DNA of 36,891 bases from Caenimonas koreensis DSM 17982 (GTDB lineage: Bacteria; Pseudomonadota; Gammaproteobacteria; Burkholderiales; Burkholderiaceae_C). Shown here one piece after another: positions 24,692 to 33,139 of the stretch. How positions within the stretch are numbered: position 1 is the first letter of the stretch; every line of letters starts with the position of its first letter. The notes under the pieces are model-generated. The model was not told where the DNA came from. It was given only the letters and a program-made list of their open reading frames with translations, and searched no databases. The stretch lies in NCBI RefSeq assembly GCF_009646335.1, contig NZ_WJBU01000018.1:64001-100891 (forward strand), in the 5' to 3' direction. Position numbers and translations under genes: made by a program.

Positions 24692-25300
24692 ATGGCCGCC
24701 ACGCCCGCCCCCCAATCACTCGATGCGTACTCGCCCGAACGCATCGCCGACCGCCTTCGCATCCAGGACCTGGTCTATCGGTGGTGCCGCGCCGTGGACA
24801 GGCTCGACAAGCAAGGCATGCTTGACATCTTCTGGCCCGGTGCCATCGACAGCCATGGGCCCTACATCGGGCCCGCTGAAGGGCTGGTGGACTGGATTCT
24901 TGTGCGCCACCAACCCATTGCCACATCGAGCCACTTCGTCGGCAACCTGCTAATTGAATTCGCGAGCGAAGACGTGGCGTTGGTGGAAACCTATGTGCGC
25001 ACCATCCAGCAGTACCCGCCGGAAGCGAAACAGCAGCTCGCGCAGTTGACGGGCGGGTCGGCTGGCGACGAAGGCACGGCGATGGACATGTTCACCTCGT
25101 CGCGCTATCTCGACCGCGTCGAGCGCCGAAATGGCGAGTGGCGCGTGGCCCGCCGCGATCTCGTGCAGGACTGGAAGCAGATCCAGGACGTGAAGTACAA
25201 GGCGCTGCAGCCGCGCGAAGGTTGGATCATCGGCAAGCGTGACGGCAGCGACCAGACGCAGATGGCGCGCCGCGAACTGGGGCTGGAGGCTACGAAATGA
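24692..25300 (+). CDS. SnoaL-like (NTF2-fold) protein
   Basis: This 202-residue protein has the SnoaL_4-type NTF2 fold: an N-terminal helix (ERIADRLRIQDLVYRWCRAVDRLDKQGML), the IDSHGPYIGPAEGLVDWI segment, TSSHFVGNLLIEFASEDVALVETYV, and RYLDRVERRNGEWRVARRDLVQDW. Similar domains occur as small subunits of ring-hydroxylating dioxygenases, as isomerases or dehydratases, and as proteins of unknown role in catabolic clusters. The His and Asp residues near positions 50-80 could form a catalytic pocket. It begins 5 nt after the previous stop and overlaps the next gene by 4 nt (ATGA). The role is probably enzymatic on a pathway intermediate, but unproven. Confidence 0.8.
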   Translation: MAATPAPQSLDAYSPERIADRLRIQDLVYRWCRAVDRLDKQGMLDIFWPGAIDSHGPYIGPAEGLVDWILVRHQPIATSSHFVGNLLIEFASEDVALVETYVRTIQQYPPEAKQQLAQLTGGSAGDEGTAMDMFTSSRYLDRVERRNGEWRVARRDLVQDWKQIQDVKYKALQPREGWIIGKRDGSDQTQMARRELGLEATK

Positions 25301-26277
25301 TGAACCGCCGTCAACTCCTCGCTGTCGGTGCCGCCAGTGCCGCCGGTTTCACCGCACTCGCTGCCATGCCCGCGCGGGCGCAAGGCCGCACGCTTCGCAT
25401 CGTTGTCGGCTATCCAGCGGGCGGGCCAACGGATGCGCTCGCGCGCATCGTCGCGCGCATCCTCGGCGATTCACTTGGCGTTGCGGCCATCGTCGAGAAC
25501 CAGCCGGGCGGCCTCGCCTCCATCGCTGCAAAGACTGTGATGCGCGCCGAACCCGACGGCATGACGCTCATGCTCTGCACGAGCCAGTCGCAGGCGACAA
25601 ATGCCGTGCTGTTCAAAGGCGTCGGCTACGACCCGCTCAAAGACTTCACCATGGTCTCGGGCCTGGCCGACGTACAGCAGACGCTAGTGGTGCGCAAAGA
25701 CCTGCCCGTGAAGAACGTGCAGGAATTGATTGCGTATGCCAAGGCCAACCCGGGCAAACTGAACTACGCATCAACAGGTAGTGGCGCTGGCGCACACCTC
25801 GCGATGGAACTGCTCAAGCTCAAGGCGGGCATCGACCTGGTGCACATCCCGTTCAAGGGCGGCGCACAGATGACGCAGGAGATCGTCGCGGGGCGCATTG
25901 ACGCGACCTTTGCGACGGTGCCCAGCGTGCTGGGCCAGATCAAGGCCGGCACCATGAACGCGCTGGCCATTGCGAGCGACAAGCCTTCGCCGCAGCTGCC
26001 CGCCGTGCCGCTGCTCAAGACGCAGGGCGTAGCGGGCTGTGAAGCCGACTCGTGGCTCGGGCTGGTCGGCCCTGCAAACATGCCGCGCGCCACCGTGGCG
26101 CAGTACGAAAAGATCATCGATCAAGCCTTCGCCAAACCCGACGTACGCGAAGCGGTGCTAAGCGCAGGCATGGTGATCAACCTGCGCGACTCGGCCGCGT
26201 TTCGCTCCTACATCGCCTCTGAAATCGCAAAGTGGGGCGAAGTCACCCGCGCCGCCAACATCAAACTGGACACGTGA
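25297..26277 (+). CDS. Bug/TctC-type receptor (third of three)
   Basis: This 326-residue receptor has a twin-arginine-like leader (MMNRRQLLAVGAASAAGFTA). The Bug motifs are LRIVVGYPAGGPTDALARIV, AAIVENQPGGLASIAAK, DGMTLMLCTSQSQ, NPGKLNYASTGSGAGAHLAM and IPFKGGAQMTQEIVAGRIDA. Its ATG overlaps the SnoaL-like stop (ATGA), and its stop overlaps the next start (TGATG). A receptor gene placed between two enzyme genes, translationally coupled to both, argues that uptake or sensing is integral to this pathway. No membrane partners are encoded nearby. Confidence 0.93.
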   Translation: MMNRRQLLAVGAASAAGFTALAAMPARAQGRTLRIVVGYPAGGPTDALARIVARILGDSLGVAAIVENQPGGLASIAAKTVMRAEPDGMTLMLCTSQSQATNAVLFKGVGYDPLKDFTMVSGLADVQQTLVVRKDLPVKNVQELIAYAKANPGKLNYASTGSGAGAHLAMELLKLKAGIDLVHIPFKGGAQMTQEIVAGRIDATFATVPSVLGQIKAGTMNALAIASDKPSPQLPAVPLLKTQGVAGCEADSWLGLVGPANMPRATVAQYEKIIDQAFAKPDVREAVLSAGMVINLRDSAAFRSYIASEIAKWGEVTRAANIKLDT

Positions 26278-27155
26278 TGACCAACACTCCTGCTTTCGGC
26301 TTCGAGGCTGCTGCGCTGCGCACGATGATGGCGTCGGGCCGCACCGTGTGGATGGCGGGCGCTTATGACGGCCTGTCGGCGCGGCTCATTTCGCAAGCGG
26401 GCTTCAAGGCGGTGTGCACCACGGGCTACGGCATTTCCGGCTCGCATCTGGGCAAGCCCGATGTCGAGATCTACACCATGTCCGAGAACCTGGCCGTCGT
26501 CGCAGCGATGGTTGAGGCGATACGCGGCGTGCCGCTCGTGACCGATTGCGACACGGGGTATGGCGGCATCGTCAACATCCACCGCACGATGCGCCAGTTC
26601 GAGCGGGCCGGTGTGGCCGGCATGATCTTCGAAGACCAGCGCAGCCCCAAGCATTGCCCTTGCCTGCCCGGCCCCATCGACCTGGTGTCGCTGGAAGAAG
26701 GCCAGGCCAAGATTCGCGCAGCAGTTGAGGCGCGCTTGAACCCGGACACCGTGATCGTCGCGCGCAGTGATGCAACCACGATGGAGGAATGCATCGCGCG
26801 CCTCAAAGCGTATGCAGAGGCCGGCGCCGATGTGGTGCAACCGATCTCGGGTTGCATCAAGTCGCTGGCGGACATTCGCGCGCTGAAAGAAGCGGTGGGC
26901 AAACTCGTGTCGCTGCAATTGCTGAACTGGCTGGAGACGGACCTCACGCCGGCCGACATCGAATCAGTCGCAACCTTCGCAACGTACCCGCTCGTGGCGC
27001 TCATGACGGTCACCAAGGCATTGCAGGACAACCTGGCGGTGCTCGCGCAAACCCATTCGTCCAAGGCGCTGCCGCACGAGCGCGTGAGCATGGACGACTT
27101 CAAGGGCCTGATCGGCTACGAGGACGTGGTGGCGTTACAGGGCCAGTGCATCTAG
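26277..27155 (+). CDS. Isocitrate lyase/PEP mutase family enzyme
   Basis: This 292-residue TIM-barrel enzyme belongs to the superfamily of methylisocitrate lyase, PEP mutase and oxaloacetate hydrolase. The metal and substrate loop is intact: VTDCDTGYGG (Asp90, Asp92) and IFEDQRSPKHCPCLPG (Glu119, Asp120). The active-site loop reads KHCPC where methylisocitrate lyase has KRCGH: the cysteine is kept but the Gly-His pair is replaced by Pro-Cys, so the reaction may differ. Family members make or break C-C or C-P bonds next to a carboxylate. Its ATG lies within the preceding stop (TGATG). A C-C lyase acting late in the pathway is a reasonable inference. Confidence 0.85.
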   Translation: MTNTPAFGFEAAALRTMMASGRTVWMAGAYDGLSARLISQAGFKAVCTTGYGISGSHLGKPDVEIYTMSENLAVVAAMVEAIRGVPLVTDCDTGYGGIVNIHRTMRQFERAGVAGMIFEDQRSPKHCPCLPGPIDLVSLEEGQAKIRAAVEARLNPDTVIVARSDATTMEECIARLKAYAEAGADVVQPISGCIKSLADIRALKEAVGKLVSLQLLNWLETDLTPADIESVATFATYPLVALMTVTKALQDNLAVLAQTHSSKALPHERVSMDDFKGLIGYEDVVALQGQCI

Positions 27156-27206
27156 CACGGGAAAAACCCCACTGCGCGAGGCAGGCGGCGATGCGACCAT
27201 TTGTTC

Positions 27207-29081
27207 ATGACGCATCCCAACGCCGACTCCAGCCACGCACCGCTTTGCACGCCAGCCGATATCGCGCACTTTGAGGCAGCACTGCCACTGCAGGCACGCC
27301 TACCCGGCCGCAGCATCTACAACGTGTTTGAGGCGGCCGCACGCCAATGGCCCGATGCAACGGCGTTGACCATGCTGATGACCGGCGCGCCCGATGAGCA
27401 GCCGCGCCGCGTGAACTACGCCGATTTGCTGCAGCTGATCGGGCGCACCGCCAACCTGTTCCATTCGATTGCGGGCCCGCGTGCTGGCGTCGCGTACATG
27501 CTGCCAAGCCTGGTCGAGACGCATGCCACGCTGTGGGGCGCAGAAACGGCGGGCTATGCCGTGCCAATCAATTTCCTGCTGCAGCCCGCAGCGATTGCGG
27601 AACTGCTCAAGGCGTCGGGCGTGAAGATTCTGGTGGCGCTGGGGCCGCATCCGGTGCTCGATATCTGGCAGAAGGCGCTGGCGCTGCGCGATGAAGTGCC
27701 GGGGCTCACGCTGGTGCGCATTGCCGCGCCCGGCGTTGCGCTGGAGCCGGGCGTCGTCGATTTTCATTCAGGCATTGCGCTGCAGCCACACGACCACCTC
27801 GTCTTCGGCAAGCCCTGCGAAGGCGACGACGTGTGCGCCTATTTCCACACCGGTGGCACTACAGGCGCGCCCAAACTCGTCGCTCACACGCACACGGGCC
27901 AGCTGAGCGCTGCGCTGGGCGGTGCGTCGCTGGCAGACATGCGTGCGGGCGACGTGCTCACGGCATCGCTGCCGCTCTTCCACGTTGGCGGCACGATCTT
28001 CTGCGGGCTCTCGGCCTTTATGGCGGGCGTGCAGTTGCTGGTGATGTCGCCCGGCGGTATGCGCAACCCCGCCATGGTCAGCCAGTTCTGGCGCCTGGTC
28101 GACAAATACAAAGTGACGCTGGCGGGCGCAGTGCCCACTTCCGTCGGCGCCGTGCTCGACGTGCCTGTGGGCGATGCCGACATCAGCTCCATTCGTGCGG
28201 GGTTCTGCGGCGCTGCCTCGCTGCCGCTGGCGGTGGGAGAGCGGTTCAGGAAAGTGACGGGATGCAATCTGTACGAGGTGTACGGCATGACCGAAGCTTC
28301 GGGCCTGATCTGCATCGACCCCGTGCAAGGCCCGGGCGGTGTGGGCTCGGTGGGATTCCCGCTGCCGTACACAAAGGTGCGCACACGCCGGCTCGACGCC
28401 CATGGCAAGCCCGGAGCCGACTGCGCACCGGGGGAAGTAGGCGTGGTGACGATTGCCGGCCCACACGTATCGCCCGGCTATCGCAGCGCCGACCACAACA
28501 ACGGCGTGTTCATCGACGGCGGCGAGTTGAACTCGGGCGACCTGGGCTACTTCGACGACACGGGCCGGCTGCACATCGCTGGCCGTGCGAAAGACCTGAT
28601 CATTCGCAGCGGGCACAACATCGACCCGCTCATGATCGAAAACGCCATGCAGCAGCACCCGAGCGTGGCCGTGGCGGCCGCCGTTGGCATCCCCGACGCC
28701 TATGCGGGCGAGCTGCCCGCCTGCTACGTGCAATTGCGCCCGGGCATGACCGCCACCGAAGACGAATTGCGCGAGCACGCCGAAGCCACGATCAGCGAGC
28801 GGCCCGCATGGCCACGCAGCATCTTCATCGTGGACGTCGTGCCGCTTACCACCGTGGGCAAGATCTACAAACCCAGCCTGCGCTGCGACGCAGCGGCGCG
28901 GCTGGTGACGCAATGGGTGAAGCAGCTGGGCGTGAGCGACGCTGTGATTGATGTGCGCGAGGGCGGGCGCCGCGGCATGACTGTCACAGTTGAACTGCCC
29001 GAGTCTGCGCGGGCGCTTTTGCCCGCCGTGCAGGATGCGCTGAAGCCCTACCTCTTTGAGTCCAGCGTCGTCATGCGCTGA
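27207..29081 (+). CDS. Acyl-CoA synthetase (AMP-binding, ANL superfamily)
   Basis: This 624-residue enzyme activates a carboxylic acid through an acyl-AMP to its CoA thioester. The ANL signatures are present: the phosphate loop YFHTGGTTGAPKLVAHTH (about residues 211-228), the YEVYGMTEASG motif, SGDLGYFDDTGRLHIAGRAKD and the C-terminal catalytic lysine in LTTVGKIYKPSLR. A segment of about 50 residues after that lysine is longer than in most relatives. ATG 27207 is preferred over in-frame TTG 27201; no strong ribosome site is seen. It follows the lyase gene by 51 nt, the largest gap in the operon apart from the short gaps flanked by Bug genes, so a weak internal promoter is possible. Confidence 0.92.
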   Translation: MTHPNADSSHAPLCTPADIAHFEAALPLQARLPGRSIYNVFEAAARQWPDATALTMLMTGAPDEQPRRVNYADLLQLIGRTANLFHSIAGPRAGVAYMLPSLVETHATLWGAETAGYAVPINFLLQPAAIAELLKASGVKILVALGPHPVLDIWQKALALRDEVPGLTLVRIAAPGVALEPGVVDFHSGIALQPHDHLVFGKPCEGDDVCAYFHTGGTTGAPKLVAHTHTGQLSAALGGASLADMRAGDVLTASLPLFHVGGTIFCGLSAFMAGVQLLVMSPGGMRNPAMVSQFWRLVDKYKVTLAGAVPTSVGAVLDVPVGDADISSIRAGFCGAASLPLAVGERFRKVTGCNLYEVYGMTEASGLICIDPVQGPGGVGSVGFPLPYTKVRTRRLDAHGKPGADCAPGEVGVVTIAGPHVSPGYRSADHNNGVFIDGGELNSGDLGYFDDTGRLHIAGRAKDLIIRSGHNIDPLMIENAMQQHPSVAVAAAVGIPDAYAGELPACYVQLRPGMTATEDELREHAEATISERPAWPRSIFIVDVVPLTTVGKIYKPSLRCDAAARLVTQWVKQLGVSDAVIDVREGGRRGMTVTVELPESARALLPAVQDALKPYLFESSVVMR

Positions 29082-29098
29082 ATTCCCGCAGGTGGACA

Positions 29099-30049
29099 AT
29101 GGGCGCGATGAACCACGCCCTCGCCGCCTCACCCGCCACCACCCACTGGGGCTGGTTCGACGCCAGCATCCCGCACGCGCTCACCATCGACAGCGGCGAC
29201 CGCATCACCATCGGCACGATTTCCGGCGGGCCTGCCAACTTGCCCGGCGAAGGCTTTCACGTTCCGCCGGAACTGCTGGAAGTGCATGAGCAATCCCCGC
29301 GCCGCCTGCCCGGCCACATCCTCACTGGCCCGGTGCACGTCAACGGCGCGCAGCCGGGCGACGTGCTCGAAGTGCGCATCATCGACGTGCAGCTGCGACA
29401 GGACTGGGGCTACACCTTCGTGCGCCCGCTCGCAGGCGCGCTGCCCCACGACATCGAAGCGTTCGAGCAAATCCACACGCGGCTCGACCGCGAGAAGAAC
29501 GCGGCCTTGCTGCCGTGGGGCCTCACGATCCCACTGCGGCCGTTCTTCGGTGTGATGGGCGTGGCGCCGCCCAAAACATGGGGCTCGATCTCGTCGATCC
29601 AGCCGCGCGCGCATGGAGGCAACCTCGACAACAAGGAGCTGATTCCGGGCACCACGCTCTACCTGCCCGTGTTCAATGAAGGCGCAGGTTTTTCATGCGG
29701 CGATGGTCATGCCGTGCAAGGCGATGGCGAGGTGTGCACGACAGCGATCGAAACCGCACTCACAGGCACGTTCGAGCTGCATGTTCGCAAAGACCTGCAG
29801 CTCGACTACCCCGCAGCAGAAACACCCACACACCTGATCACGATGGGCATGGACCCTGATCTCGACACGGCTGCGCGCGACGCATTGCGCCGCATGGTCG
29901 ATCGCGTGGTGGCGCAGGCCGGTCTTTCACGCAACCACGCCTTGATGCTCATGAGCCTGGTGGCTGATGTGCGCGTGTCGCAGCTTGTGAACGAGCACAA
30001 GGGCATCCATGTGATGTTCCCGAAATCGGCGCTGGGCACCGGCGGCTGA
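29099..30049 (+). CDS. Acetamidase/formamidase family hydrolase
   Basis: This 316-residue protein belongs to the FmdA/AmdA family, which hydrolyses short-chain amides such as formamide or acetamide to the acid and ammonia. It shows HILTGPVHVNGAQPGDVLEV, the IQPRAHGGNLDNKELIPGT motif (the conserved GGNLD), LYLPVFNEGAGFSCGDGHAVQGDGEV, TPTHLITMGMD and ALMLMSLVADVRVSQLVN. AGGTGG lies about 5 nt before ATG 29099; ATG 29108 is an alternative. It is the last gene of the operon, 17 nt after the synthetase. Its presence suggests that the substrate or an intermediate contains an amide, or that this member acts on another bond. Confidence 0.92.
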   Translation: MGAMNHALAASPATTHWGWFDASIPHALTIDSGDRITIGTISGGPANLPGEGFHVPPELLEVHEQSPRRLPGHILTGPVHVNGAQPGDVLEVRIIDVQLRQDWGYTFVRPLAGALPHDIEAFEQIHTRLDREKNAALLPWGLTIPLRPFFGVMGVAPPKTWGSISSIQPRAHGGNLDNKELIPGTTLYLPVFNEGAGFSCGDGHAVQGDGEVCTTAIETALTGTFELHVRKDLQLDYPAAETPTHLITMGMDPDLDTAARDALRRMVDRVVAQAGLSRNHALMLMSLVADVRVSQLVNEHKGIHVMFPKSALGTGG

Positions 30050-30643
30050 TCAGCGCGAACCGGCCCGCCATGCCCGCAGGAACCGGCGCGTCTCTTCATC
30101 GGGGCGGCGCGGCTCTTTCCAGTAGCGGCTGCAGTCACACTCGCGGCCCAGCAGCTTCATGTTGACCAGTTCGCGCCGCAGCGTCGCGGGGTCACCAAAC
30201 TTGTGGTGCAGGTTGAGGATCGCGTTGACCTCTTTCTCGGTGTAGTCGCGGTTGGCCGCGAATTGCGTCCATAGCGCCCAGCACGCCATCTGCTGCACAG
30301 ACAACTTGTTCGGCAGGCGAACCAGCCGGCCCTGGGCATCGAACTGCATGAGCGTCTTGCGTGCCGTCGCACTGAGTTCGCGCGCGTCGACCTGCTCGGG
30401 CGCCACGCGGCTGCGCCGTGCGGCACGCACATCCGTGGTTGTTGGAGCGGCGTGAGCAACTGGCGCAGCGGCCTTGAGCGCCTGGTAGTTGCGGTGGCCG
30501 GCGGCGCGCGCCAGCAAGTTCAGCAGTTCCACGTGCGAAGGCAAAGCCTTGCCGGCGTTGTGGCGTTCGTCGAGATAGCCCTTGAGGGATTTGGCCAGCG
30601 ACGAAAGATCGGGCGTGGCAAAGGGCACAAGCAGTTTGGGCAT
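30050..30643 (-). CDS. DUF2087 domain protein
   Basis: This 197-residue cytoplasmic protein carries a C-terminal DUF2087 domain (about 110-190): GRLVRLPNKLSVQQMACWALWTQF, then YTEKEVNAILNLHHKFGDPATLRREL, then LLGRECDCSRYWKEP. The N-terminal part (1-60) has a helical segment, LKGYLDERHNAGKALPSHVELLNLLARAAGHRNYQ, of a kind also seen in glyoxalase-related regulatory proteins. DUF2087 often accompanies DNA-binding domains, so a regulatory role is possible but unproven. The ATG at 30643 has AAGGAAAA 6 nt upstream; the frame opens to 30892 but lacks similarity there. It converges with the catabolic operon, stop to stop. Confidence 0.8.
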   Translation of the reverse strand: MPKLLVPFATPDLSSLAKSLKGYLDERHNAGKALPSHVELLNLLARAAGHRNYQALKAAAPVAHAAPTTTDVRAARRSRVAPEQVDARELSATARKTLMQFDAQGRLVRLPNKLSVQQMACWALWTQFAANRDYTEKEVNAILNLHHKFGDPATLRRELVNMKLLGRECDCSRYWKEPRRPDEETRRFLRAWRAGSR

Positions 30644-30960
30644 GTCAATTTTCCTTGAGTGCCTTGAGCTCAGGATGAGTGCTGGGGTTGCCGCTTGCAG
30701 CGAAGGCACGGGAACATTGCGTCCGGGTGCTTGGTGCTTTGGTGGTGCAGGTTTAGCGTGAGCATGTGGCTCCGGCAACGCCTGGGTGAACTGACGACCC
30801 GCCGCAATTCTATCGGCCATCGCTGAGCTTGGCCCGGATGAATGTGTCAGTGATGTGACATTTCGATGACACTGCAAAGATACCCCGGGCACACGGCGGC
30901 GCGATAGACAGCAGGCTCATACTCGTGTGACAGTCGCGTCTTCACCCCCGAAATCTGCAG
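30644..30960. other. Intergenic region of 317 nt with a TGTCA-n6-TGACA palindrome
   Basis: No convincing gene is seen here; the open frames on both strands are extensions of neighbours or antisense. The region is the shared upstream DNA of the DUF2087 gene (minus) and a small plus-strand gene starting at 30961. It contains TGTCA (30845-30849) and TGACA (30856-30860) as an inverted repeat, with another GATGACA just downstream, a plausible regulatory site without an assigned protein. Confidence 0.4.
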
Positions 30961-31224
30961 ATGAGCACAATCAAGTCGGCACGTCGTTTGATCGAGACGA
31001 GTCCTGATCTCCCCGACGCCAGGATCCTTGCGCAACTGGTCCTCTCGCTCGAGAGCGAAGGCACCTTCAACCTCGGCCTTCTCTATACCCTCAGCCCCGA
31101 CAACTTCGAGCTCGCGCTCGATGTGCTGCGCGACTGGCGGCTCGACCGGTATTACATGGGCAAGGCGCGCTTGTTCGATGTGTCGTGGCAGCTGCGCGAA
31201 ATGGCGCAGCCTGACGCCACCTGA
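30961..31224 (+). CDS. Small hypothetical protein
   Basis: This 87-residue protein, MSTIKSARRLIETSPDLPDA onward, is acidic and helical: ARILAQLVLSLESEG, FNLGLLYTLSPDNFELALDV and LRDWRLDRYYMGKARLFD. There is no signal peptide or membrane segment. I do not recognise the family. Good codon use and the match of its helices to an amphipathic pattern support a real gene, but no clear ribosome site precedes the ATG. It lies 68 nt before another small gene on the same strand. Confidence 0.6.
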   Translation: MSTIKSARRLIETSPDLPDARILAQLVLSLESEGTFNLGLLYTLSPDNFELALDVLRDWRLDRYYMGKARLFDVSWQLREMAQPDAT

Positions 31225-31292
31225 GCGCGGGACGTCGCGTTGCGCTACGGGGCTAAGATGCCACAGGGCATCCCGCCCGTACTGGACAGCAC

Positions 31293-31505
31293 ATGACACT
31301 CGACGAATACAACACAGCCGTGCAAAAGCTGATGGCCGACCAGCAAGCCCTGGCGCAGACCACGGCGAAGCTCGCCATGTCAGGCCAGGCCAACCCGGGC
31401 AGCCCGGAGTTCTCCGGCATCCTCACCAAGCAGTGGGCGCTGATTCAGGCAATGGCCAAGCTCAACACCGAGCTCATGATGGGTGTCATGAGCCCGAAGA
31501 AGTAA
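31293..31505 (+). CDS. Small hypothetical protein
   Basis: This 70-residue protein, MTLDEYNTAVQKLMADQQAL onward, is probably a helical hairpin or coiled coil (QQALAQTTAKLAMS, then LTKQWALIQAMAKLNTELMMG) with a Gly/Pro/Ser turn in the middle. It is not recognised. Placement 68 nt after the previous small gene suggests a shared transcript. It ends 20 nt from the convergent lipoprotein gene; a 7-bp hairpin (31517-31536) between them may help termination. Confidence 0.6.
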   Translation: MTLDEYNTAVQKLMADQQALAQTTAKLAMSGQANPGSPEFSGILTKQWALIQAMAKLNTELMMGVMSPKK

Positions 31506-31524
31506 CGTTCAGACAAGCGGCGAG

Positions 31525-32193
31525 TTAGTTCGCCGCGAAGCAGTACATCAGGCCGGCGCTGCCGGTCGCCTTCAGCGCATCCATGTCGCAGCCGCGTGAC
31601 GGATGCGATGAATTCCACGAGACGTTGGCAACCGGGTTGGGGTTGATGCCGTCACGGTCGTGGTGGCCCAGGATGGCGGAGCCGGCCTTGCTGCTCGTCC
31701 AGTTGCCGCACGTCATGTCGTTGCCTGCGGCGGGTGCGCGGCCATCGGGCGTGGAGCCCGTGAGGATGTCGTGCATGTTCGGCGTGTCGCCACGGCCGTT
31801 GACCACGCCGCCCTTTTCGGTGAGCGATGTCTGCTTGCCGAGCTTGTTGTTGGCGCTGTGCAGGTCGTCAACGCTGGTGGCAACCACCACACCCTTCACG
31901 TTCATCCACGGGCCTTTGCCAATGCGGTCACGCGCGTTGACTGCGGGCTGGCTGCCGGTGGCTTGCGTGCTGAGGTAAGCGCGCCATGTCTTGTTGCCGG
32001 CGCCTACGCTCGCTGCGAGCTGCCGGCAGTACTTGTCTGCGCCATCAAGGCCGCCCAGATCGCCGCCCTTGCCAGGATTCGCGCTGGTGATGAAAAAGCT
32101 CATGGGGCTGCCGCCGCCGCCAGTGGCGCATGCAGCAACTAGAGCAGTGCCTGCAACAACCAGCACGAGGGGCAAAAGGCGTTTTTTCGACAT
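31525..32193 (-). CDS. Lectin-like (endostatin/C-type-lectin fold) lipoprotein
   Basis: This 222-residue protein has a lipoprotein signal (LVAACATGG lipobox, Cys at about residue 22), so it should be anchored in the outer membrane or periplasm. The rest resembles a DUF1554/collagen NC10-endostatin-like domain related to C-type lectins: FFITSANPGKGGDLGGLDGADKYCRQLA at the start, WRAYLSTQA, ARDRIGKGPW, then TCGNWTS, HHDRDGINPN, SWNSSHPSRGCD and a final LMYCFAAN, with paired cysteines. The ligand is unknown. AGGAG lies 8 nt before ATG 32193. It converges with a small plus-strand gene and follows psuG in the same direction. Confidence 0.75.
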   Translation of the reverse strand: MSKKRLLPLVLVVAGTALVAACATGGGGSPMSFFITSANPGKGGDLGGLDGADKYCRQLAASVGAGNKTWRAYLSTQATGSQPAVNARDRIGKGPWMNVKGVVVATSVDDLHSANNKLGKQTSLTEKGGVVNGRGDTPNMHDILTGSTPDGRAPAAGNDMTCGNWTSSKAGSAILGHHDRDGINPNPVANVSWNSSHPSRGCDMDALKATGSAGLMYCFAAN

Positions 32194-32224
32194 GAAGCGG
32201 TCTCCTGTTTATGGGAGGCAAAGC

Positions 32225-33139
32225 CTAGCATTTCCCCAAAGCCAAAGCGATCCGTGCACCTACTGAGGCGTTGTGCTTCACCAGCGCAATGTTCGTGGCC
32301 AGGCTGCGCCCGCCCGTCAGCGCCTTGATGCGCGCCAGCAGGAAGGGCGTCACCGCCTTGCCGGTGATGCCCTGCTGCGTCGCCTCGGCCAATGCCTGCT
32401 GCGTGATGGCATCAATCTCATCGCGCGGCATCGCATCTTGCTGGGGAACAGGCGTGCTCACCACGACGCCACCCGCCAGCCCCAGCTGCCACTTGGTGCG
32501 GATGAAGCGGGCCAGCGCGGCGGGGTCGTCGATCCGATAGTCCGCCTTGAAGCCGCTGTCGCGCGTGTAGAACGCGGCGAAGCTGTCTTGCTCGCAACTG
32601 ATCACGGGCACGCCATGCGTTTCGAGATATTCGAGGGTTAACCCGATGTCAAGGATTGACTTCGCGCCTGCGCACACCACGGCCACGGAAGTTTTCGCGA
32701 GCTCCTGCAAGTCGGCAGAAATATCGAACGAGGTTTCCGCGCCGCGATGCACGCCGCCGATGCCGCCTGTGACGAACACCTCGATGCCCGCGAGCTCTGC
32801 GCAGATCATCGTGCCCGCCACCGTCGTTGCGCCGAGGCCGCCGCTGGCCAGCACCGCCGGCAAGTCGCGGCGGCTGACCTTGGTGGCCTCGCCTGAGCGG
32901 CCCAGCAATTCCAGCTCTGCGTCTGACAAGCCGATGCGGATGCGCCCGCCGATCACTGCGATCGTCGCAGGCTCTGCACCCAGCTCGCGAATCAAGGCCT
33001 CTACCTCGCGCGCTGTCTCCACGTTCTGCGGGTACGGCATGCCGTGGGCAATGATGGTGGACTCCAGCGCCACGATGGGCCGGCCTGCTTCACGCGCGGC
33101 GGCGACCTGCGGGCTGAACGCGAGGAAGTGCGCTGTCAT
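32225..33139 (-). CDS. psuG: Pseudouridine-5'-phosphate glycosidase PsuG
   Basis: This 304-residue enzyme of the IndA/PsuG family splits pseudouridine 5'-phosphate into uracil and ribose 5-phosphate. It has the conserved blocks PIVALESTIIAHGMPYPQN, PATIAVIGGRIRIGLS, KVSRRDLPAVLASGGLGATTVAGTM, EVFVTGGIGGVHRGAE, VVCAGAKSILDIGLTLEYLET and TPFLLARIKALTGGRSL. The expected partner kinase PsuK is not in the window. The start overlaps the stop of a small upstream frame by 4 nt (ATGA), and no other ribosome site is visible, so it is probably translated by coupling to that frame. Confidence 0.95.
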   Translation of the reverse strand: MTAHFLAFSPQVAAAREAGRPIVALESTIIAHGMPYPQNVETAREVEALIRELGAEPATIAVIGGRIRIGLSDAELELLGRSGEATKVSRRDLPAVLASGGLGATTVAGTMICAELAGIEVFVTGGIGGVHRGAETSFDISADLQELAKTSVAVVCAGAKSILDIGLTLEYLETHGVPVISCEQDSFAAFYTRDSGFKADYRIDDPAALARFIRTKWQLGLAGGVVVSTPVPQQDAMPRDEIDAITQQALAEATQQGITGKAVTPFLLARIKALTGGRSLATNIALVKHNASVGARIALALGKC

